DNA of 64,000 nt from JANYHH01 sp965249745 (GCA_965249745.1 OZ252252.1:3534001-3598000), one strand, 5' to 3'. Counted from the first letter of the stretch, positions 10,277 through 20,135 are shown. Notes: generated by a model from the letters alone, not told the origin. Translations and numbers: made by a program.

Positions 10277-11503
10277 TCAGCTCTGCGCGTTGCCGAAGCG
10301 AGTTTCCACGTAGGTCTGGACCATCGCCATAAACTCGTCCGCAATGCTCGGACCCTTCAGCGTCGTGATTAACTCACCGTCGCGGTACACGGGGGCTTTC
10401 GGTTCCTCGCCGGTACCGGGCAGGGAAATTCCAATGTCGGCGTGCTTAGACTCACCGGGGCCGTTGACGACGCAGCCCATGACCGCAACCGTCAAGTTTT
10501 CCACGCCGGGAAACTGCGTCTTCCAGACGGGCATCTTGGCATCCAGGTCGTTTTGAATATTCATGGCGAGTTCCTGAAACAGCGTGCTGGTGGTGCGCCC
10601 GCAACCGGGACAGGCTGTGACCTGTGGGCTAAACACGCGCGCCCCGACCGCCTGCAAGATCTGCCGTGAGGCTTCGACCTCGAGCTTTCTGGAGGCTCCG
10701 GGTTCTGGCGTCAGCGACACGCGAATCGTGTCGCCGATACCTTCACTCAGCAATGGAGCCAGTGCCACGCTCGAGGCGGCGATTCCTTTCATGCCCATGC
10801 CCGCTTCGGTCAGACCCAAGTGCAGTGGAAGGTCGGTCAGCGCGGACAGGCGTCGGTAGACGACCCAGAGCATCGGCGCGTTGCTGATCTTCGTGCTGAT
10901 AATGATTTTGTCTTTCTCTAAACCGTACTCCTGCGCCATCTCCGCGCTCTGAATCGCACTTTGTAGCATCGCCTCGATCATGATTTCGTTGGCGTCCTTC
11001 GGGTCGGAGCGGCGCGTGTTCTCGTCCATCATCCGCACGACCATCGCCTGATCCAAAGAACCCCAGTTGACGCCGATTCGCACGGGCTTTTCAAACTCCT
11101 TGGCGACCTCGATCATGGTGCGAAAGTTATCGTCGTGCTTCTTCCCAACCCCGACGTTGCCAGGGTTGATGCGGTACTTCGCCAGCGCCTTGGCGGTCTC
11201 TGGGAATTCGCGCAGCAGGATATGACCGTTGTAATGAAAATCCCCCACCAGCGGCACGGGATACCCGGCTTCCTCAATGCGGGCTTTAATTTCCGGGACG
11301 GCTCTGGCCGCCTCCTGATTGTTGACCGTGATCCGTACAATTTCCGAACCGGCGTAGGCCAGCTCGATGACCTGATTGGCTGTGCCCTTGGCATCCGCTG
11401 TGTCGGTGTTAGTCATGCTCTGCACCACGACCGGATGAGCGGAGCCGACCATCACCCCGCCGACATTGACCGAAACCGTTTCGCGCCGCTTGATCTCGAA
11501 CAT
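10277..11503 (-). CDS. ispG: 4-hydroxy-3-methylbut-2-en-1-yl diphosphate synthase
   Basis: Next-to-last step of the MEP isoprenoid pathway (MEcPP to HMBPP), a cytoplasmic [4Fe-4S] enzyme. 408 residues: TIM barrel in the first two thirds (start MFEIKRRETVSVNVGGVMVG) and the iron-sulfur domain at the end with Cys298 and Cys301 (CPGCGR), Cys344 (CVVNGPGE) and the ligand Glu351. TACGAT (plus-strand 11510-11515) lies 6 nt before the ATG, compatible with a leaderless transcript, although GGGG could serve as a weak ribosome binding site. The ACP-like gene follows in the same transcript. Confidence 0.96.
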   Translation of the reverse strand: MFEIKRRETVSVNVGGVMVGSAHPVVVQSMTNTDTADAKGTANQVIELAYAGSEIVRITVNNQEAARAVPEIKARIEEAGYPVPLVGDFHYNGHILLREFPETAKALAKYRINPGNVGVGKKHDDNFRTMIEVAKEFEKPVRIGVNWGSLDQAMVVRMMDENTRRSDPKDANEIMIEAMLQSAIQSAEMAQEYGLEKDKIIISTKISNAPMLWVVYRRLSALTDLPLHLGLTEAGMGMKGIAASSVALAPLLSEGIGDTIRVSLTPEPGASRKLEVEASRQILQAVGARVFSPQVTACPGCGRTTSTLFQELAMNIQNDLDAKMPVWKTQFPGVENLTVAVMGCVVNGPGESKHADIGISLPGTGEEPKAPVYRDGELITTLKGPSIADEFMAMVQTYVETRFGNAQS

Positions 11504-11686
11504 GTCCCCATCGTACTCGAGAGGGCGCAGCCGTGTGTCCTCAAACGGTCAACGAACTTGAAGATACCAGTCAACCGTGCGCTCGAGGGTATTCAGGCTT
11601 CAATGTCAGTACGCCCCGAACGCCCGGCAACTGTCACGGGAACTGTTACGCCGCCAGGCTAGGCTCAGAGTCAGGAGGCTCGAGTG

Positions 11687-12742
11687 ATGAAGAGTTGGAG
11701 TGCGGTGGGATTGCTGGCCGCGGCTTGGCTGCTAAGTTCGTGTAGCTCATTGACGGCCCCTGGCGGTGATTCCCAATGGTACACGATTGGCGCGAAACTA
11801 CGCGATTTTGGCGGGTTTCGCTTCGCGCAAGACGGCACGCCGCTGTATTACTCCGGCAGTGGCGGAAATCTGAGGTACACCGCCGCATTGAACCTCTGGG
11901 AGAGCGTAGAAACTCCTGGTGGGTACGGGGCTGTCTACGAAGTGGCCCGCGACGGCACGGAGTTTGTCTCGAGTTACGGGATGTACACGAGAGCGTCTAG
12001 CACAGCCCCCTGGACGCTCATCCCCGGTTCTCGAGCTTTGCGTTTGCAGTACGCGGCTCTAGACCGCGACGGATCGTTGTACGCGGTGGTTGATGCGCTA
12101 GCCAAGCCACCGCCGCCAGGCTCGAGTCGCATCTACGTGAAGCTCAAGGGCAGCAGCGCGTGGACAGCCGTGAGCGGTTTACCCGCCAGTTACGCGGCTG
12201 CCTCCGTTGGCGTTGACCCGCTGGGGCGCGCGTACGTATTCACCACGACCCTAGGTTTCCAGTTTCAGGGCGCACTTGCGATTTCATTGCCGCAACCGCA
12301 AGCGCAAGCCTATGACTTCGCGGGCGAGCGCTACTTCGTGCCCCCGCTCGGTGCTGGTACGACGATTCAAAAGGTCAACCTAAGCGGCGCGTTGGAGCCG
12401 TGGGTCAACTTCGGCGGTGTCGGAACCTCGACCGTGTTGAGGCTGATTGGCTTCGGGAAAGACGGGCGCTTCTACGCGCTCGCGGGGTTCAACAGCGCAC
12501 TCGGGTTTGATTTTACGAAGGGAGACATCATCGCCATCTCACCGAGTGCCCCGAAATGGACTCGGGTCGCCTCCAGTGTGCTGGATGGTGCGGGGAATCG
12601 CACGGGGCCAGCCTTGGCGATTGATGCGTACAGCAGTTCATTCTCTCCAGAAGGCGGTCTGTATTTCTTCGGTGCGGAATCGGGCAACCTAGAAATGTTT
12701 TCGTACGGCGTGTACCGCCTGAAATTCGGGGGAAATCCATGA
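11687..12742 (+). CDS. Lipoprotein, beta-propeller-like, unknown function
   Basis: About 351 residues. Signal peptide with lipobox LLSSC, so it is a lipid-anchored envelope protein. The body shows loosely repeated strands with aromatic and DG-turn patterns (FAQDGTPLYY, VARDGTEFV, LDRDGSLYAV, FGKDGRFYAL, FSPEGGLYFF) spaced about 45-70 residues apart, as in propeller or sensor repeats. AGGAGG (11673-11678) is 8 nt before this ATG; a GTG three bases upstream is also possible. The stop overlaps the next start (ATGA), so the two lipoproteins are made together. I know no named family. Confidence 0.75.
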   Translation: MKSWSAVGLLAAAWLLSSCSSLTAPGGDSQWYTIGAKLRDFGGFRFAQDGTPLYYSGSGGNLRYTAALNLWESVETPGGYGAVYEVARDGTEFVSSYGMYTRASSTAPWTLIPGSRALRLQYAALDRDGSLYAVVDALAKPPPPGSSRIYVKLKGSSAWTAVSGLPASYAAASVGVDPLGRAYVFTTTLGFQFQGALAISLPQPQAQAYDFAGERYFVPPLGAGTTIQKVNLSGALEPWVNFGGVGTSTVLRLIGFGKDGRFYALAGFNSALGFDFTKGDIIAISPSAPKWTRVASSVLDGAGNRTGPALAIDAYSSSFSPEGGLYFFGAESGNLEMFSYGVYRLKFGGNP

Positions 12743-14127
12743 AGCACCTGACCTTGACTCGAGTCACCGTCGCGGGACTCTTCGCGTTCCTGCTGAGCGC
12801 TTGCGGCAATCTGACGGGCGGTTCGTACAGCCTCAACAAATCGGGCGTCACCGTGGCGCGTGGCTCGAGCGTTTCCGTCGGCGTGGTCGCGCCAGGTTTA
12901 CAGGCTGCACCCGTTATCACGGCAGAAGCCACCAACCCTTCTAGCGGCTTGACGGTTGAAGTCGCCCCGTCCGGACCGAATCCAGCCGAGGTGCGGGCCA
13001 TTGTCACGGTCAACGCTGGGTTAGCCGCGCCGCTCGGAAAGCAAAATGTCCTCGTGAAATTTCCGAGCGGGTCCGCAACCTTTGAGGTCACAATCACGGG
13101 CGGTAGCCAGACGGTCGTGCGCGGCTTGGGTAGAACAACAACCGCCGCCAGCGGTGGGCGCGTGACCGTCTGGATCAAAAACGATGGCTCCGTCTGGCAG
13201 CGCAGTAGCGCGACCTCGAGCGCGGTTCCAGGAGTCAGTGATGCCAAGTCGGTCGGCTTGATTGACTGCTGCGGCAATCTTGAGTACACGGCCGTTGCCG
13301 CCACCGCCGATGGCACAGTCTGGACGTGGGATTCTAAACTCGCGCCGCAGCGCGTCGCGCAAATTCAGGGCGGCGTGGTGGACATCGCCGTCGCTCAGTT
13401 CCCGACGTTCGCGCTCGTGGGATTTGCGCTTGGGACGGACGGGCGCGTGTGGCGCTTGAACCTCCAGGCCGAGAAACTCGCGGCGACCCTCGAGCCGGAT
13501 ATTGCGGATGTAGCCGCAATTCGGGTGTATTCACGCTCGAGGTTTATCGGCAGTATCTTGTCTAACGAGTTGTCCGTGACCTACTTGAAGATGGACGGCT
13601 CGGCGCAGATCGTCGGCACGAACGAGTATTTAGGTGGCACACCGAGCCAGCCAGCACCGCCGAACGAGCGCAAAGTCACCAGTGGCGGCCCCGATTTGAT
13701 TGACATCAACAACACCTTCGGACAGCTTGCGGATGGTCGCGTGTATTACGGGAAATACCGCGTTCACAACACGCCCGTAAAGCATTTTGAAAGCAGCCTC
13801 CGCATCGCGCAACCGAACGGTTCCAATTCGACCTCGGTGCTGACCGCGTTTTGCCTGTTCGCGGACGGCAGCCTATGGCAAACCGCGCTCATCAACGAGC
13901 AAAGCTTGGGGCAAGCGGGCAACCCGCTGTCCGCAAGCAGCACCATCCAGCAACCCCTGACCCTGCCGAACAACGCCGATGTGCTGGACTTCGCGCTGGT
14001 GGGAAACGGCGTGCTGGCGTGGACAGCCAATGGGTTGTACTTCGCGCCGATGCTTTCTAACTCCGCCTCGACCACTTACGAGTTCCAGCCGCTGGATTTG
14101 CCCGACCTGCGCCGCCCCAGCCAGTGA
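12739..14127 (+). CDS. Lipoprotein with RCC1-like repeats
   Basis: 462 residues; signal peptide with lipobox LLSAC. An Ig-like region (about 30-120) precedes a propeller-like part in which short motifs recur: KNDGSVWQ, TADGTVWTW, GTDGRVWRL, LADGRVYYG and FADGSLWQT. Such DG-x-V/L-W units are seen in RCC1/BNR-type propellers. The ATG overlaps the stop of the previous lipoprotein gene by 4 bp. Probably an outer-envelope protein acting with its neighbour; the ligand is unknown. Confidence 0.75.
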   Translation: MKHLTLTRVTVAGLFAFLLSACGNLTGGSYSLNKSGVTVARGSSVSVGVVAPGLQAAPVITAEATNPSSGLTVEVAPSGPNPAEVRAIVTVNAGLAAPLGKQNVLVKFPSGSATFEVTITGGSQTVVRGLGRTTTAASGGRVTVWIKNDGSVWQRSSATSSAVPGVSDAKSVGLIDCCGNLEYTAVAATADGTVWTWDSKLAPQRVAQIQGGVVDIAVAQFPTFALVGFALGTDGRVWRLNLQAEKLAATLEPDIADVAAIRVYSRSRFIGSILSNELSVTYLKMDGSAQIVGTNEYLGGTPSQPAPPNERKVTSGGPDLIDINNTFGQLADGRVYYGKYRVHNTPVKHFESSLRIAQPNGSNSTSVLTAFCLFADGSLWQTALINEQSLGQAGNPLSASSTIQQPLTLPNNADVLDFALVGNGVLAWTANGLYFAPMLSNSASTTYEFQPLDLPDLRRPSQ

Positions 14128-14209
14128 GCACCGCACGGTCGCACCTTCACCGCTCAGGTCATAGATTTGCAAACGAATCCCGAAAACCCGAGACTCGAGT
14201 GATTCCCAA

Positions 14210-14425
14210 TTAACGCTCGAGATCGTAAAATTCTTGTAAAGCCAGCAGGCAATTCATCGCATGGGAAATCTCAGTGCGAAGTCGTTCACGGTCGCCGACT
14301 TTGACCCAGTTCGTTTTCGAGCCAATGCGCTCGAGTAAGGCGACTTCTTGAGCGACCTCACCGATTTCTTCTGTCAAGGCGAGCATGATTTCTGCTGCAT
14401 TTTTGAAGCGACTTTGTTCTGACAT
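14210..14425 (-). CDS. Small MazG-like protein
   Basis: 71 residues. The pattern LALTEEIGEVAQEVALLE followed by LRTEISHAMNCLLAL is like the all-alpha NTP pyrophosphatase (MazG/dUTPase-2) metal site EExxE...E, though the second acidic pair is only partly present. It could cleave a nucleotide or be an inactive relative. The ATG overlaps the histidine kinase stop (TGATG), so translation is coupled. The pairing with a sensor kinase is unusual. Confidence 0.65.
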   Translation of the reverse strand: MSEQSRFKNAAEIMLALTEEIGEVAQEVALLERIGSKTNWVKVGDRERLRTEISHAMNCLLALQEFYDLER

Positions 14426-17214
14426 CACCGCACCCAGCTCGAGGCGGGTAGGGTGAACACGACCGTCAGCCCCCCGCCGGGCGTGTCGCCCAGCCGGAGC
14501 GTGCCGTCGTTAAGCTCCAAGATGCGCTTGACCATCGCCAGTCCGACGCCGGTCCCTTCGACGCTCGGGTTAAGCCGGGAAAACAGTTCGAGCGCCTTAG
14601 GTTTCAGGTGATCCGGGATGCCGGGGCCGTTATCGGACACGGTGAACTCCAGGGCGTTCTCCAGAGACCGCCAGGAAATCTCGAGGCGCGGCGCGAGGTG
14701 GTGATCCGGTAAGAATTTGATCGCGTTGCCGATCAGGTTGCTCATAAGCTGATAGAAGCGTTCTGGGCTGAAGGTGATGCAGGGGAAGTCGTTGGCCAGG
14801 TCCACCTGGACCCGTGAGACGAGAATCGCCACGGCCCGCTCGGAGAGGACCGTTTGGATGATGCTGCCAACATCCACGGTGTCCACCGATTCGTCCACGC
14901 GCCCAACCCGTGAGAGTTCCAGCAAGCCGTTGACCAAACCAGTCATCGTTTGCACGTTGGCGCGCAGCCGGGAAACAAAGAATTCCAGTTCACTCGCGTC
15001 GCCCATCCGCATCGCCTCTTGCAGCAGCGTGCTCATGCCTTCCAGAGAGACCATCGGGGCTTTCAGGTCGTGCGAGACGGAATACACGAAGGCTTCCATC
15101 TCGGCGGTTTTTTCTTCTAAGGCTGTGGCCCGCTCCTCGATTTCCTCGCGGTTGCGGGCGCGTTCCAGGGCCAAGCCAATCGTGGACGCGGCCTGCGACA
15201 TCAGGTCGCGTTCGGTGTCAGTCCACGGTCCGGCTGATACGGCCCGACCGACCGAGAAGATCGCCAGCACCCGACCGAAGCTGTCCTTGATCGGCTCCAA
15301 ACCGATGCTGACCCGCCGAGCCTGCAACGGTTGGATCAGCGAGTCGCTGTACGCGGTGTCGTAGAACGCCTCCCCGGTTTCCACGATTTGTTTGGAAATC
15401 AATGTGTTGTTGATGTTGACGCCCGGCGCACTGAAGTACCCGCCGTACTGCTCCGGCAGCTCGCCCCAGATGCCCATGCTCCGCAAATACAAGCCGCCAT
15501 CGCGCCGTTCCAGCTTCAAGGTGATGACGTTCAGCGCGTTCAGGGCGCGACTCAACAACGACATCGCGGAGGCGGCCACCTCCTCGCCGGTACGGGCGGA
15601 TTGCAGCGCGTCGGACAGGCTTTTCAAGACCTGAGCGCGATGCCGGGAGTTCTCGAGTTCCAGGCGCACTTGGGCGCGTTCCAACGCCAATCCGACGGTT
15701 CCGGCGGCCCGCGCCAAGAGTTCGCGTTCGCTCTGCTTCCACTCCCCGAGGCGCGGGTCGCGTCCGACGCTGAACACGGCCAGGACATTCCGGGCGCTGT
15801 CGTAAATCGGTTCCAACCCGAGCGCCACCTTGGAACGGGCCGGGTCTTTCTCGCGGATGTAACCCTGGTCGTAAAACGGTTCTCGCGTCTCGAAGACTTG
15901 CCGGGTCAGCTTCGTGGATTCGATCGCCACGCCCTCGGGTTTCAAGTGATTGCCGTACAACGGCGGGACTTCGCCCCAGACGCCCATCGCTTTGACGCGA
16001 ATCGCGGCGCTCGAGCCGGTTGGCAGCAAGCGCAAGGTCAGGATGTTCTGGGCGTTGACTCGAGGACCCAGCAATGACATGGCGGTCGTACAGATTTCCT
16101 CGGCGGTTTGCGTGCTCTGCAAGGCATCCGATAAGCCCGCCAGAAATTCCGCTCTGGCTCTGGCGTCAATCAGTGCTTCCAGGGCGCGCAGGCGCTCCAA
16201 AGAGGCGGTCAGGGTCTTTCCGGCGGCGCTCAGCAGCCGCGATTCGGTGGCCGACCAGCCCGATTGCCGCGACTGGCGGAGCGCCAACAGTGCCAGCTCC
16301 TGACGCACCGGCATGACGCAGGCGGCGCTGACCCCGAGCGCGGAGAACCGCCCGCCCCCCTCTAAGGCTTCCAGGCAGACCACCGAGTCGCCCGCCGACG
16401 CCTCGAGGATCGGCTCGTCGTCGGGCAGGTGGCTGTCTCTGAGGTGCGATTCCAACGCCTCGTTGCCGTCGTATTCCAGCAGGTGCAACCGACCTTGTTG
16501 CAAATGCACCCAGGTCAGGCTGACACCCGCCAAGTGCGGTCGCAGCACTTCCAGAGCGGCTCTACGGAGTTCAACCTCAGTGTGAACCCCGTCCAGTAAG
16601 CGCGACAGGTTGCTGAGCGCCACGCCCTCGGACGACGGTGCGGCCGTGACCGACAGGCTCCGCTCGAGGTTCACGGCGATGATTCGACTGGCCGAGATCA
16701 GGGTTTTCTGCCGCGCCAAGCCCCAGGGTTGCGGCGAACCGACTCTGCCCAGCACGAGCGCACCGCGCACCGCGCCGTTCGCGCCCGGCAGCGGCAGCAC
16801 CGCCAGACTCGAGGCGTGCAACCAGTCCAGCCCAGGGCTGAGCGAACGGCTGTGCTCACTGAAAACCGCCACGCCAGACTCCAGTGCTTGCCACAGCGCG
16901 TCGTCGTCCCTGGAAACCTCTGTCATCAGGCGGGCCACCTCTTGCAGTGCGCCGCGCCCCGACCCGGAGACCGGACGCAGGCTTTCCGGTTGCAACGCGT
17001 ACAACAGCAAGAAGTCCAGATCGAACAGCGTCTCGAGACCGAAGAAGGTCTCCTCCACCAGCAGCGGCAGCGGCGGGTTGGCCACCAGCAGCGCCGTAAA
17101 GCGTTCCAGCAGGCTGGACGGAAGTCGAATCTCCAGCTCGGTCGCATCGCCGCCAGGGTCGGCTGGCAGACTCGCCGAACCTTCCAGCGGTTCGGGTTGC
17201 GACGAAACGGACAT
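14425..17214 (-). CDS. Multi-GAF sensor histidine kinase
   Basis: 929 residues with no membrane segment, so a cytoplasmic sensor. About four GAF-like domains (roughly 45-185, 205-345, 355-515, 525-685); the third and fourth are clear internal duplicates (both with SLSDALQS, VITL or ILTL, GLEPI and FSVGR). The HisKA domain has the phosphorylated His near 715 (SVSHDLKAP), then HATPase_c with N box NLIGNAIKF, G1 DNGPGIP and G2 GTGVGLAMV. No response regulator is next to it. TAGCCT lies 5 nt before the ATG, a leaderless-type promoter box. The signal sensed is unknown. Confidence 0.92.
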   Translation of the reverse strand: MSVSSQPEPLEGSASLPADPGGDATELEIRLPSSLLERFTALLVANPPLPLLVEETFFGLETLFDLDFLLLYALQPESLRPVSGSGRGALQEVARLMTEVSRDDDALWQALESGVAVFSEHSRSLSPGLDWLHASSLAVLPLPGANGAVRGALVLGRVGSPQPWGLARQKTLISASRIIAVNLERSLSVTAAPSSEGVALSNLSRLLDGVHTEVELRRAALEVLRPHLAGVSLTWVHLQQGRLHLLEYDGNEALESHLRDSHLPDDEPILEASAGDSVVCLEALEGGGRFSALGVSAACVMPVRQELALLALRQSRQSGWSATESRLLSAAGKTLTASLERLRALEALIDARARAEFLAGLSDALQSTQTAEEICTTAMSLLGPRVNAQNILTLRLLPTGSSAAIRVKAMGVWGEVPPLYGNHLKPEGVAIESTKLTRQVFETREPFYDQGYIREKDPARSKVALGLEPIYDSARNVLAVFSVGRDPRLGEWKQSERELLARAAGTVGLALERAQVRLELENSRHRAQVLKSLSDALQSARTGEEVAASAMSLLSRALNALNVITLKLERRDGGLYLRSMGIWGELPEQYGGYFSAPGVNINNTLISKQIVETGEAFYDTAYSDSLIQPLQARRVSIGLEPIKDSFGRVLAIFSVGRAVSAGPWTDTERDLMSQAASTIGLALERARNREEIEERATALEEKTAEMEAFVYSVSHDLKAPMVSLEGMSTLLQEAMRMGDASELEFFVSRLRANVQTMTGLVNGLLELSRVGRVDESVDTVDVGSIIQTVLSERAVAILVSRVQVDLANDFPCITFSPERFYQLMSNLIGNAIKFLPDHHLAPRLEISWRSLENALEFTVSDNGPGIPDHLKPKALELFSRLNPSVEGTGVGLAMVKRILELNDGTLRLGDTPGGGLTVVFTLPASSWVR

Positions 17215-17295
17215 GGTTCAGGCTAACATCACCGACCGCTCGGGTCGGTGTGAGGCGGCGCACAGATTGTCTAGCACGAGACGGCCCGCGTTAAT

Positions 17296-17388
17296 TACCG
17301 ACAACGGCACGATTCGCCCTCCTCACGTTTGCGTCAAAGACGCATTCCATTACCTCGAAACGGTAGCTGACCATGCCGAACTCAGTTA
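17296..17388. repeat. 93-bp dispersed element, copy A
   Basis: One of four equally long copies (others at 20043, 57721, 61836). Ends resemble TACTGATNNCGGCACG and its inverted counterpart CATGCCGAACTCAGT; the centre has the hairpin TGCGTCAAAGACGCA. It lies between the divergent kinase and PIG-L genes. No coding content; it looks like a MITE- or REP-type element. Confidence 0.8.
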
Positions 17389-17448
17389 GACAGGCTTGTC
17401 TGGTACACGACGCCCCGCTCACCGAGCGGAGTGATAGCGTGACAAGCG

Positions 17449-18183
17449 ATGGCAACTGACCTGGTATTGATCGTGGCGCACCCCGACGACGAGGTGTACG
17501 GAACCGGCGGAACCCTGGCCGAGTACGCCCAGACCGGGCGCGCGACGGGTTTAATCACCCTCACCAGAGGCTCGAGCGGGCGCAGTCTGGGCTTGTGCAA
17601 CGCCGAGGACCTGGCGGACTTTCGCGCGGCCGAGCTGCAACTGAGCGTGGATACGCTTGGGGTTGGAGATTTCCAGCAGTACGATTACCCCGATGCCAGC
17701 CCGGTGGACCGCGTGGCCAGCCACGCCGTCAGTGTGCCCGCCGAGTTCATCGGTGGCCTGCAAGCGGTTCCCAGAGAAGAAATCGTGTCCAGAGTCATGC
17801 AAGACCTGGAGCGGATGCAGCCGCGAGTCGTCCTGACTTTCGCCCCGGACGGCGGCAACCGCCACCCGGACCACATTGCCAGTCACGAGATCACGATGGC
17901 CGCCTTGGAGCGCGGCGGGCATTTGGAGCGGGGCACGCGGCTGTATTACTTTGCCAGCCCGACGCTGCTGAACCCCGCTTGGGCGGACACCTGGCAGCCT
18001 CCGACGCATCAGCGGGACGTGACCCCGTACCTTGCCACGAAACTGCGGGCCATCGCCGCGCACCGCACCCAAGCGCTCAGCACCGTGGGATTTTTAAGCC
18101 GCATGGCGGAACGCGTCCCGTTGGAGACCTTCCGACGGGCCGTGCCAGCTTGGGACTCGAGGGAGATGGGGAGCGACCTGTAA
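17449..18183 (+). CDS. PIG-L (LmbE) family deacetylase
   Basis: 244 residues. The zinc site is AHPDDE (His11, Asp13, Asp14), with the third ligand in RHPDHIASH near residue 141. The family removes acetyl groups from N-acetylglucosamine-type substrates. In this phylum one member (BshB) works in bacillithiol synthesis, a possible role here but not shown by context; no other bsh gene is in the window. TAGCGT (17435-17440) stands 8 nt before the ATG and there is no clear ribosome binding site, so the message may be leaderless. Confidence 0.87.
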   Translation: MATDLVLIVAHPDDEVYGTGGTLAEYAQTGRATGLITLTRGSSGRSLGLCNAEDLADFRAAELQLSVDTLGVGDFQQYDYPDASPVDRVASHAVSVPAEFIGGLQAVPREEIVSRVMQDLERMQPRVVLTFAPDGGNRHPDHIASHEITMAALERGGHLERGTRLYYFASPTLLNPAWADTWQPPTHQRDVTPYLATKLRAIAAHRTQALSTVGFLSRMAERVPLETFRRAVPAWDSREMGSDL

Positions 18184-18293
18184 AGGCACACCTCGAGCCT
18201 TGACGCGAGTTGCCGTTGCCCCTCTCCAGCAACGTCTTCTTGGGCTGTCTCGAGCGACGGCGTTGGTGGCCGACGCAGTGCTCGAGAATGTCC

Positions 18294-18317
18294 AGGTTTG
18301 CCGTGGCAAACCCCTAG
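18294..18317. repeat. GTAGGGG-type palindromic repeat, TTTGCC core
   Basis: GGTTTGCC-GT-GGCAAACC is a perfect 8-bp hairpin followed by CCTAGGGG. It lies just beyond the purH stop codon and might also act as its transcription end, but there is no T tract. Confidence 0.6.
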
Positions 18318-18331
18318 GGGTGGGTGTTGCC

Positions 18332-19831
18332 CTAATGCTTGAAATGTCTCGAGCCGGTGAAGATCATGCTGACGCCCAGCTCGTCGCAGGCGGCGATAAC
18401 TTCCGCGTCGCGTTTGGCTCCGCCGGGTTGCAGGATCGCTTTGACGCCGACGCCTGCCGCTAAACGCACCACGTCGTCGAACGGAAAGAAGGCTTCGGAC
18501 GCGAGGACCGCCCCCGCCGCGCGGCCGCCCGCGTTCAGTACGGCGCGTTCCGCCGCCCAGATGCGACTGACCGCGCCCGCGCCTAAGCCCACGGTCACGC
18601 CGTCCTTAGCCAGCACGACGTTGTTGCTGCGAGCGTGCTTGGTCAGGTAAAAGGCGAACTCGAGGTCGCGCCATTCCTGCTCGGTCGGCTGGCGCTGGGT
18701 CACGACCGTCGGGGTCAGGTCGCTCCAGACCCGCAGGTCGCGGGTTTGCGCCAGGAGTCCCCCAGTGATCTGCTTGTATTCTAAGCTCGAGGCGCGCGAA
18801 TCTCCGGCGGCGAGCACGCGCAGGTCGGGTTTCTTGGTTCTAAACCAATTCAGCGCGTCGGCGTCAATCTCTGGCGCGATCAGAACCTCGAGGAAGGTTC
18901 CCTTCGTGGCTTCTGCAACCGCTAGCGTGACGGGTCGGTTGAGGGCGACCACGCCGCCGAAGACGCTCAGCGTGTCGGCGTCTCTGGCGCGTTCCCAGGC
19001 GGTTTGGGGACTATCTGCCAGCGCCACGCCGCACGGGTTGGCGTGCTTCACGGCGACGCAGGCTGGGCTTGAAAATTCGGAGACGAGCGCCCAGGCGGCG
19101 TCGGCATCGCCGTAGTTGTTGAAACCCATTTCCTTGCCCGCCAAGACCGTCGCGTCCAAGACCGCACCGCGCTGATTCCCAAGACGGTACAGCGCCGCCG
19201 CCTGATGCGGGTTCTCGCCGTAGCGCAGGGAGCGCACCTGGGATAGCTCTAACGAAATCTGCGCGTTCAGCCCTGGCGCTTCCAGGTACGCCGTGACGGC
19301 CGCGTCGTAACTCGAGGTGTGGGTGAACGCTTTCGCGGCCAGCGCTTGGCGCACGGCGGCGCTCGGATCGGGCAGGGCTGTCAACACCGCGTCGTAATCA
19401 TTGGGACTGGTCACGACCAGCACGCGGGGGAAGTTCTTGGCGGCGGCGCGAATCATCGCCGGACCGCCGATGTCAATGTTCTCTAAGGCGTCTGTTAGAG
19501 TCACATCTACCTGAGAGACAGTTTCGCGGAACGGGTAGAGATTGACGCAGACCAGATCAAAGGCTTGAATGCCGTGCGATTCCAATTCGGCAAGCTGATC
19601 GGCTCGAGCCAGGATGCCCGCGTGAACGTTCGGGTGCAGCGTCTTGACGCGGCCCTCCAGGATTTCCGGGAAGCCGGTGACATCGCTGATGTAGGTGACG
19701 GGCAATCCGGCTCGTTGTAAGGCCGAATGCGTGCCGCCCGTGGAGATCAGTTCAAATCCCCTGGCGACCAACCCCTGGGCGAAGGACTCGAGATCGGTTT
19801 TATCGCTGACACTGAGCAGAGCGCGTTTCAT
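18332..19831 (-). CDS. purH: Bifunctional AICAR transformylase/IMP cyclohydrolase
   Basis: Last two steps of de novo IMP synthesis. About 499 residues. The N-terminal MGS-like cyclohydrolase domain begins MKRALLSVSDKT and contains STGGTHSALQ and GGVKTLHP-like GRVKTLHPNVH; the C-terminal transformylase domain has the K-H-A-N-P-C-G motif and ends HFKH. The start at 19831 is supported by AGGAG 5 nt upstream and by family alignment; a longer in-frame extension to 19966 is not supported. Single gene with no other pur gene nearby. Confidence 0.96.
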   Translation of the reverse strand: MKRALLSVSDKTDLESFAQGLVARGFELISTGGTHSALQRAGLPVTYISDVTGFPEILEGRVKTLHPNVHAGILARADQLAELESHGIQAFDLVCVNLYPFRETVSQVDVTLTDALENIDIGGPAMIRAAAKNFPRVLVVTSPNDYDAVLTALPDPSAAVRQALAAKAFTHTSSYDAAVTAYLEAPGLNAQISLELSQVRSLRYGENPHQAAALYRLGNQRGAVLDATVLAGKEMGFNNYGDADAAWALVSEFSSPACVAVKHANPCGVALADSPQTAWERARDADTLSVFGGVVALNRPVTLAVAEATKGTFLEVLIAPEIDADALNWFRTKKPDLRVLAAGDSRASSLEYKQITGGLLAQTRDLRVWSDLTPTVVTQRQPTEQEWRDLEFAFYLTKHARSNNVVLAKDGVTVGLGAGAVSRIWAAERAVLNAGGRAAGAVLASEAFFPFDDVVRLAAGVGVKAILQPGGAKRDAEVIAACDELGVSMIFTGSRHFKH

Positions 19832-20042
19832 GGGGACTCCTGAGAGCTTGCCGCGCACCAATACTGCTAACACAATACTGGCAAGACTCGAGTGACCCAG
19901 GCGAGCGATCAGGGCGTGCTTCTCGGCTCCCCCACGGACTTCCGTGTTTGTCGTTTCGCCAGTCACCGAGACGCGGGCATTCTAACGAAAATCATGGATG
20001 GAACCAAGCGTGACTCCAACTTGCCGCGAAAAGCCTCGGCGC

Positions 20043-20135
20043 TACTGATAACCCCACGATTCGGCTAAGCCACGTCTGCGTTATAGACGCACTCCACTGT
20101 CTTCAAACGTGAACCTGACCACGCCGAACTCAGTA
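20043..20135. repeat. 93-bp dispersed element, copy B
   Basis: Starts TACTGATAACCCCACGATTC and ends with CCGAACTCAGTA; the central hairpin is GCGTTATAGACGC. Lies between purH and the LacI-type regulator gene. A short reading frame on the minus strand here is an artefact of the repeat. Confidence 0.82.

Noticed and set aside
19832..19966. N-terminal extension of purH
   Set aside because: PurH proteins start at MKRALLSV; AGGAG supports 19831.
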